Source of the DNA: Dethiosulfovibrio salsuginis
GTDB lineage: Bacteria > Synergistota > Synergistia > Synergistales > Dethiosulfovibrionaceae
Direction of reading: 5' to 3'
Assembly: GCF_900177735.1 (NCBI RefSeq)
Contig: NZ_FXBB01000001.1
Location: 1-64,000 of the forward strand
Length of the DNA: 64,000 nt
The notes under the pieces are model-generated. The model did no database searches. It was given only the letters and a program-made list of their open reading frames with translations, and was not told where the DNA came from. Below, piece after piece: positions 60,861 to 64,000 of this stretch (position 1 is its first letter; each line of letters begins with the position of its first letter). The position numbers and the translations under genes were made by a program.

Positions 60861-61850
60861 TTAATTTCCTCTGATCGATTTAATAGCTTTAAGATGTTCT
60901 TTATAGCTTTTAGTAAAAACATGTCCACCGGTGCCATCGGCAACGTAGTAGAGATAGGAATGGCTATCAGGAGAGAGAGCGGCTTTCCAGGACGTAAGAG
61001 AAGGGATACATATGGGAGCAGGGGGAAGTCCTTTAAACCTGTAGGTATTATATGGACTATCTACTTTTAGGTCATCGTGCATAACCCTTCGGAGGTCCCG
61101 CCCTTTGAGTTTCCAGGAATAAACCACCGTTGCATCTATCTGCAAAAGCATTCCCTTATCAAGCCTATTATAAATAACTCCAGCTATTTTAGGTTTTTCG
61201 TCATCCTTAAAAGACTCCATTTCAACTAAAGAAGCCACGATAGCCTTTTTAAAAGCGTCTTCGGAGGAAATAAAACTACTACCTAAAGATTTCCACCATT
61301 CGTTAGAGGCCTGTACTACTAGATCTTTAGGGTTATTTCTAGGAAGATGGTAGGTCTCAGGCAGCAAAAAAACCGATCTTACGGAACTTTCCTCTGGAAG
61401 GATAGATAGCATATCCCTAGGCCATAGATTATCTTCCGCCAAGGCAGTTGTGCTACTATCCTGTGAAAGAGCATTGACAGGGAAATATCGGTTTAGGTCC
61501 GTCCCTGGTATGATCGTCACCACAAAACTGTCGGGGTTTTTCCCCATCATCTGACGAACGACTTTCCAGCTGGGCCCCGGAGATAGCCGATATATTCCAG
61601 GCTTCAGCTTTCTGTCCAGCCCACTTTGAACCATAAACATTATCAGGTTGTCCCTGTCGACCGCTAGACCTAGGTCAACCATATAATCGGCGACCGATCT
61701 TACGCTTTGGCCGGGAAGGACGGTTAATTTTACAGGCTCGCCTTCAGGGTAAAAAGGCATTATAAAAATATCCTTCCATGTGCTTGAGGGAAAATATATC
61801 GCTAGTCCTATCACAAGGATAGAAGTCAGGATAAAAAATACTTTTTTCAT
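60861..61850 (-). CDS. mltG: endolytic murein transglycosylase MltG
   Basis: Membrane-anchored YceG-family enzyme of 329 residues that cuts nascent glycan strands and sets their length. One transmembrane segment (about residues 4-21), a LysM-like domain (PVKLTVLPGQSVRSVADYM), and the catalytic region AIVASLVEMESFKDDEKPKI with Glu, followed by YNRLDKGMLLQIDATVVY and SPYNTYRFKGLPPAPICIP. It precedes yqeH by 34 bp and follows queA by 12 bp. Confidence 0.94.
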   Translation of the reverse strand: MKKVFFILTSILVIGLAIYFPSSTWKDIFIMPFYPEGEPVKLTVLPGQSVRSVADYMVDLGLAVDRDNLIMFMVQSGLDRKLKPGIYRLSPGPSWKVVRQMMGKNPDSFVVTIIPGTDLNRYFPVNALSQDSSTTALAEDNLWPRDMLSILPEESSVRSVFLLPETYHLPRNNPKDLVVQASNEWWKSLGSSFISSEDAFKKAIVASLVEMESFKDDEKPKIAGVIYNRLDKGMLLQIDATVVYSWKLKGRDLRRVMHDDLKVDSPYNTYRFKGLPPAPICIPSLTSWKAALSPDSHSYLYYVADGTGGHVFTKSYKEHLKAIKSIRGN

Positions 61851-61862
61851 GATTATCCACCC

Positions 61863-62897
61863 TTAAAGTATGAGCATAGCGTCTCCAAAGGAGAAAAACC
61901 TGTACTCCTCCGAGACCGCCTCTTTGTAAGCGGACATGGTAAATTCGTATCCAGCGAAAGCGGATACAAGCATAAGCAAAGTGCTCTGAGGAAGATGGAA
62001 ATTGGTTACCATTCCATCGATAACTTGAAACGAATAACCAGGGTAGATGAATAAAGAGGTATCTGTATCACCGTGTTTCAATATACCCTCTCTATACATA
62101 CTCTCTAAAGTCCTGACGGAGGTTGTCCCTACAGCTATAACTCTCCTGCCTTCTTTTTTGGCTTTATTGATCGCCGCTGCGGTGGCCTCCGGTACTCTAC
62201 AACGTTCTAGATGCATAGGGTGCTCTCTCAGGTCCTCCTCTTTAACTGGCCTAAAAGTCCCAAGTCCTACGTCCAGAGTTACGTCTACGATCTCTACACC
62301 TTTGAGCCTTATACTCTCTATCAGAGAGTCGGTAAAATGAAGCCCTGCGGTAGGAGCAGCTGCAGATGTGGCCTCTTTGGCAAACACTGTCTGATAGGAT
62401 TCATCTGGGGCAGTAGATGAGTTAATATAGGGCGGCAGAGGGATGGAACCAAGCCTATCCATAAGATCCATTACGTCGGTTCCTGGAGGGAAAGAGAGGG
62501 CTCTGAGACCATCGTCCCTGACGCTTTCGACCTTGATCTTCGTTCCGTCGGAGAGCGACACCGATGTACCGGGCTTTAAACGCCTTCCCGGTCTAACCAT
62601 GGCTTCCCAGGTGTCCGTCGACAGAGGGGACAAGAGCAGTATTTCAACCTCCGAAGCCATACCAGGTTTAAAGCCTATCAACCTCGAGGGCATGACCTTT
62701 GTGTTATTTCTAACTAACAGATCCCCAGGGACGAGGTAATCTAGTAGATTACAAAATCGCCTATGTTCGATAGCCCCATCTTTTTTAGATAGAAAAAGCA
62801 ATCTAGAGCAATCTCTAGGTACTACAGGATTCTGGGCTATAAGTTTTTCAGGAAGACTGTAGTTATAGGTCGAAACCCTGTAAAATTTTTCATCCAT
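61863..62897 (-). CDS. queA: S-adenosylmethionine:tRNA ribosyltransferase-isomerase
   Basis: Adds the epoxycyclopentane part of queuosine to tRNA using the ribosyl group of SAM. The 344 residues show STYNYSLPEKLIAQNPVVPR, RNNTKVMPSRLIGFK, TAGLHFTDSLIESI and NFHLPQSTLLMLVSAFAG. GGAGG precedes the start. tgt and other queuosine genes are not in the window. Confidence 0.96.
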   Translation of the reverse strand: MDEKFYRVSTYNYSLPEKLIAQNPVVPRDCSRLLFLSKKDGAIEHRRFCNLLDYLVPGDLLVRNNTKVMPSRLIGFKPGMASEVEILLLSPLSTDTWEAMVRPGRRLKPGTSVSLSDGTKIKVESVRDDGLRALSFPPGTDVMDLMDRLGSIPLPPYINSSTAPDESYQTVFAKEATSAAAPTAGLHFTDSLIESIRLKGVEIVDVTLDVGLGTFRPVKEEDLREHPMHLERCRVPEATAAAINKAKKEGRRVIAVGTTSVRTLESMYREGILKHGDTDTSLFIYPGYSFQVIDGMVTNFHLPQSTLLMLVSAFAGYEFTMSAYKEAVSEEYRFFSFGDAMLIL

Positions 62898-62915
62898 AAA
62901 AAAGAGCCTCCAGAT

Positions 62916-64000
62916 TTATTTACGAATAGCGATAGATGTTCCAGGGTAATAGTGAGCTAAGATCCTCTCCGCAGACCACCCAGAAGAAGCCAATGCCATA
63001 GCTCCCCATTGGGATAGCCCTACCCCATGCCCCCAGCCCTTCCCCTCGAGGATAAATCCGCCACCAGAAGCGGGCTTCCTTTCGGCTATAACCGGCGTTT
63101 GAGGCTGTAAAGGTGCCTTTCCCTGGGCCTTTTGAATAAAATATCTTTTTTTAGATGGGTCCATCAACATAGCTATTAATTCATCGGAGGAAAAAGCTCC
63201 CTGTTTTGTAAGCATCATCAGGAGCCTCTCTTCCGCCGGTGAAAGGATGTCACTTAAGTTAGGACGATTGGGAGCGGGCTTTAGAGGCTCTGAAGTCGGC
63301 AAAGACGCCGACCCTCTAAGCGTAAAGCTCGTGCTTTTCACCAAAGAACCTCCTAGAGCTTCTCTAAATTTATGGGCTCTGATCTTTATTCTTCCGCTGG
63401 TCCCAAGTACCTCCATATCGAGAACCCTGCCAGAGCCATCCCTGGAGAGAACGGAGATAGACGTCGCAGTTCCGATATTTTGACCAATACGTGCTAATGC
63501 TGTGCCTATCTGACTGCCGGTAAGGGAAGCCGTCCATTTTGAGTGAGGAGAGGATGAAGAGACGGGATCGGAAACGGAGACGAGATAAGGTAGGTCTCCT
63601 CCCCAGACGTCTTTAGCCGCGGCGGTAATGCCTCCGCTATCGGAGTGAAACAGGGTTTTCGCTAAACTACCTTTATAGGTCAACACCTTGCCTTTAGTTT
63701 CGGAGATAGCCTTATCGATCGCCCTATCGTGGGCGTTGATACCTCTGTAAACCTGACAGTGCTGTGTGGCACAGACGTCAAAGCCGTCCGACCCATGCCG
63801 CCCCATTTGATTCAGTGCGTATGTTCTCGATATTATGGCCTGAGCCTTGAGGGACTCTTTCGGCCACCCAGGGTTTACCTCCATCTTTAGCACGCCTCTA
63901 AGGTAACTCTCGACATCTATGACATTTACGACAAAAAGCCTGCCTCTTGAAAGAGTTACCTTAAAAAAACCAAGATAGGGCCTCTTGTTATACACGATTG
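62916..64000 (-). CDS. SpoIID/LytB domain protein (partial, N-terminus beyond the window)
   Basis: The visible 359 codons contain the SpoIID domain: VIDVESYLRGVLKMEVNPGW, LKAQAIISRTYALNQ, the segment FHSDSGGITAAAKDVWGGDL, and the C-terminal GWGHGVGLSQWGAMALASSGW. SpoIID enzymes are lytic transglycosylases acting on denuded peptidoglycan; here in a probable non-sporulating diderm, so a wall-remodelling role is more likely. A Pro-rich insert (about 245-330) splits the domain. The frame is open to the right edge, so the true start is outside. Confidence 0.88.
   Translation of the reverse strand, partial: IVYNKRPYLGFFKVTLSRGRLFVVNVIDVESYLRGVLKMEVNPGWPKESLKAQAIISRTYALNQMGRHGSDGFDVCATQHCQVYRGINAHDRAIDKAISETKGKVLTYKGSLAKTLFHSDSGGITAAAKDVWGGDLPYLVSVSDPVSSSSPHSKWTASLTGSQIGTALARIGQNIGTATSISVLSRDGSGRVLDMEVLGTSGRIKIRAHKFREALGGSLVKSTSFTLRGSASLPTSEPLKPAPNRPNLSDILSPAEERLLMMLTKQGAFSSDELIAMLMDPSKKRYFIQKAQGKAPLQPQTPVIAERKPASGGGFILEGKGWGHGVGLSQWGAMALASSGWSAERILAHYYPGTSIAIRK

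Overview
This window looks like chromosomal DNA of an anaerobic, amino-acid-fermenting diderm bacterium, most likely of the phylum Synergistota (Dethiosulfovibrio-like); that placement is inference. The diderm evidence is a PilQ secretin and a PilMNOP complex. These sit beside traits common in Firmicutes and Synergistota: Asp23/Gls24 and CD1247-type proteins, an L27 with a cleavable N-terminus next to the Prp protease, an LCP protein, a ferredoxin-dependent 2-oxoacid oxidoreductase, a tRNA-Sec, and many TTG and GTG start codons. No selenoprotein or sel gene was seen here.

Layout. Positions 1-356 hold the 3' end of a 23S rRNA gene, a 5S gene and a terminator. Positions 399-14660 are a complete type IV pilus operon (pilB, pilT, pilC, major pilin, three minor pilins, PilY1-like adhesin, a small secreted protein, pilM to pilQ); no prepilin peptidase is in the window. 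Positions 14830-32811 carry efp, CD1247, asp23, an unknown membrane protein, nusB, xseA, mtnA, ahcY, an MTA/SAH deaminase, alaS, ruvX, mutS, mutL, miaA, ispH and rpsA. Positions 32908-38342 carry def, fmt, a P-loop NTPase, a four-subunit Vor/Kor oxidoreductase and a Nudix hydrolase. Positions 38387-41815 carry a Xer recombinase, purine and pyrimidine nucleoside phosphorylases and a J-domain protein. Then come tRNA-Sec (41871-41969) and a lone catalytic-domain-only tyrosine recombinase (42299-42907).

Every gene up to 42907 reads rightward; from 43079 to the right edge all read leftward except rpmB. The leftward block holds rplU-prp-rpmA, obg-nadD-lcp-rsfS, an orphan solute-binding protein, xseB-ispA-dxs-tlyA-nadK-recN, and spoIID-queA-mltG-yqeH-tldD-ftsK-tpk.

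The most interesting point is the convergence at 42.9-43.1 kb. A 28-bp sequence there (43007-43034, read on the minus strand) closely resembles a dif site: an 11-bp XerC-type arm, a 6-bp centre and an 11-bp XerD-type arm. A Xer recombinase lies 4 kb to its left and the FtsK translocase 13 kb to its right, so the parts of chromosome dimer resolution may be clustered at the replication terminus. The small recombinase beside it has the size and architecture of FimB/FimE invertases, and its promoter lies among three copies of a motif resembling the XerD arm of dif. No searches could be run; function calls rest on reading motifs, lengths and gene order.
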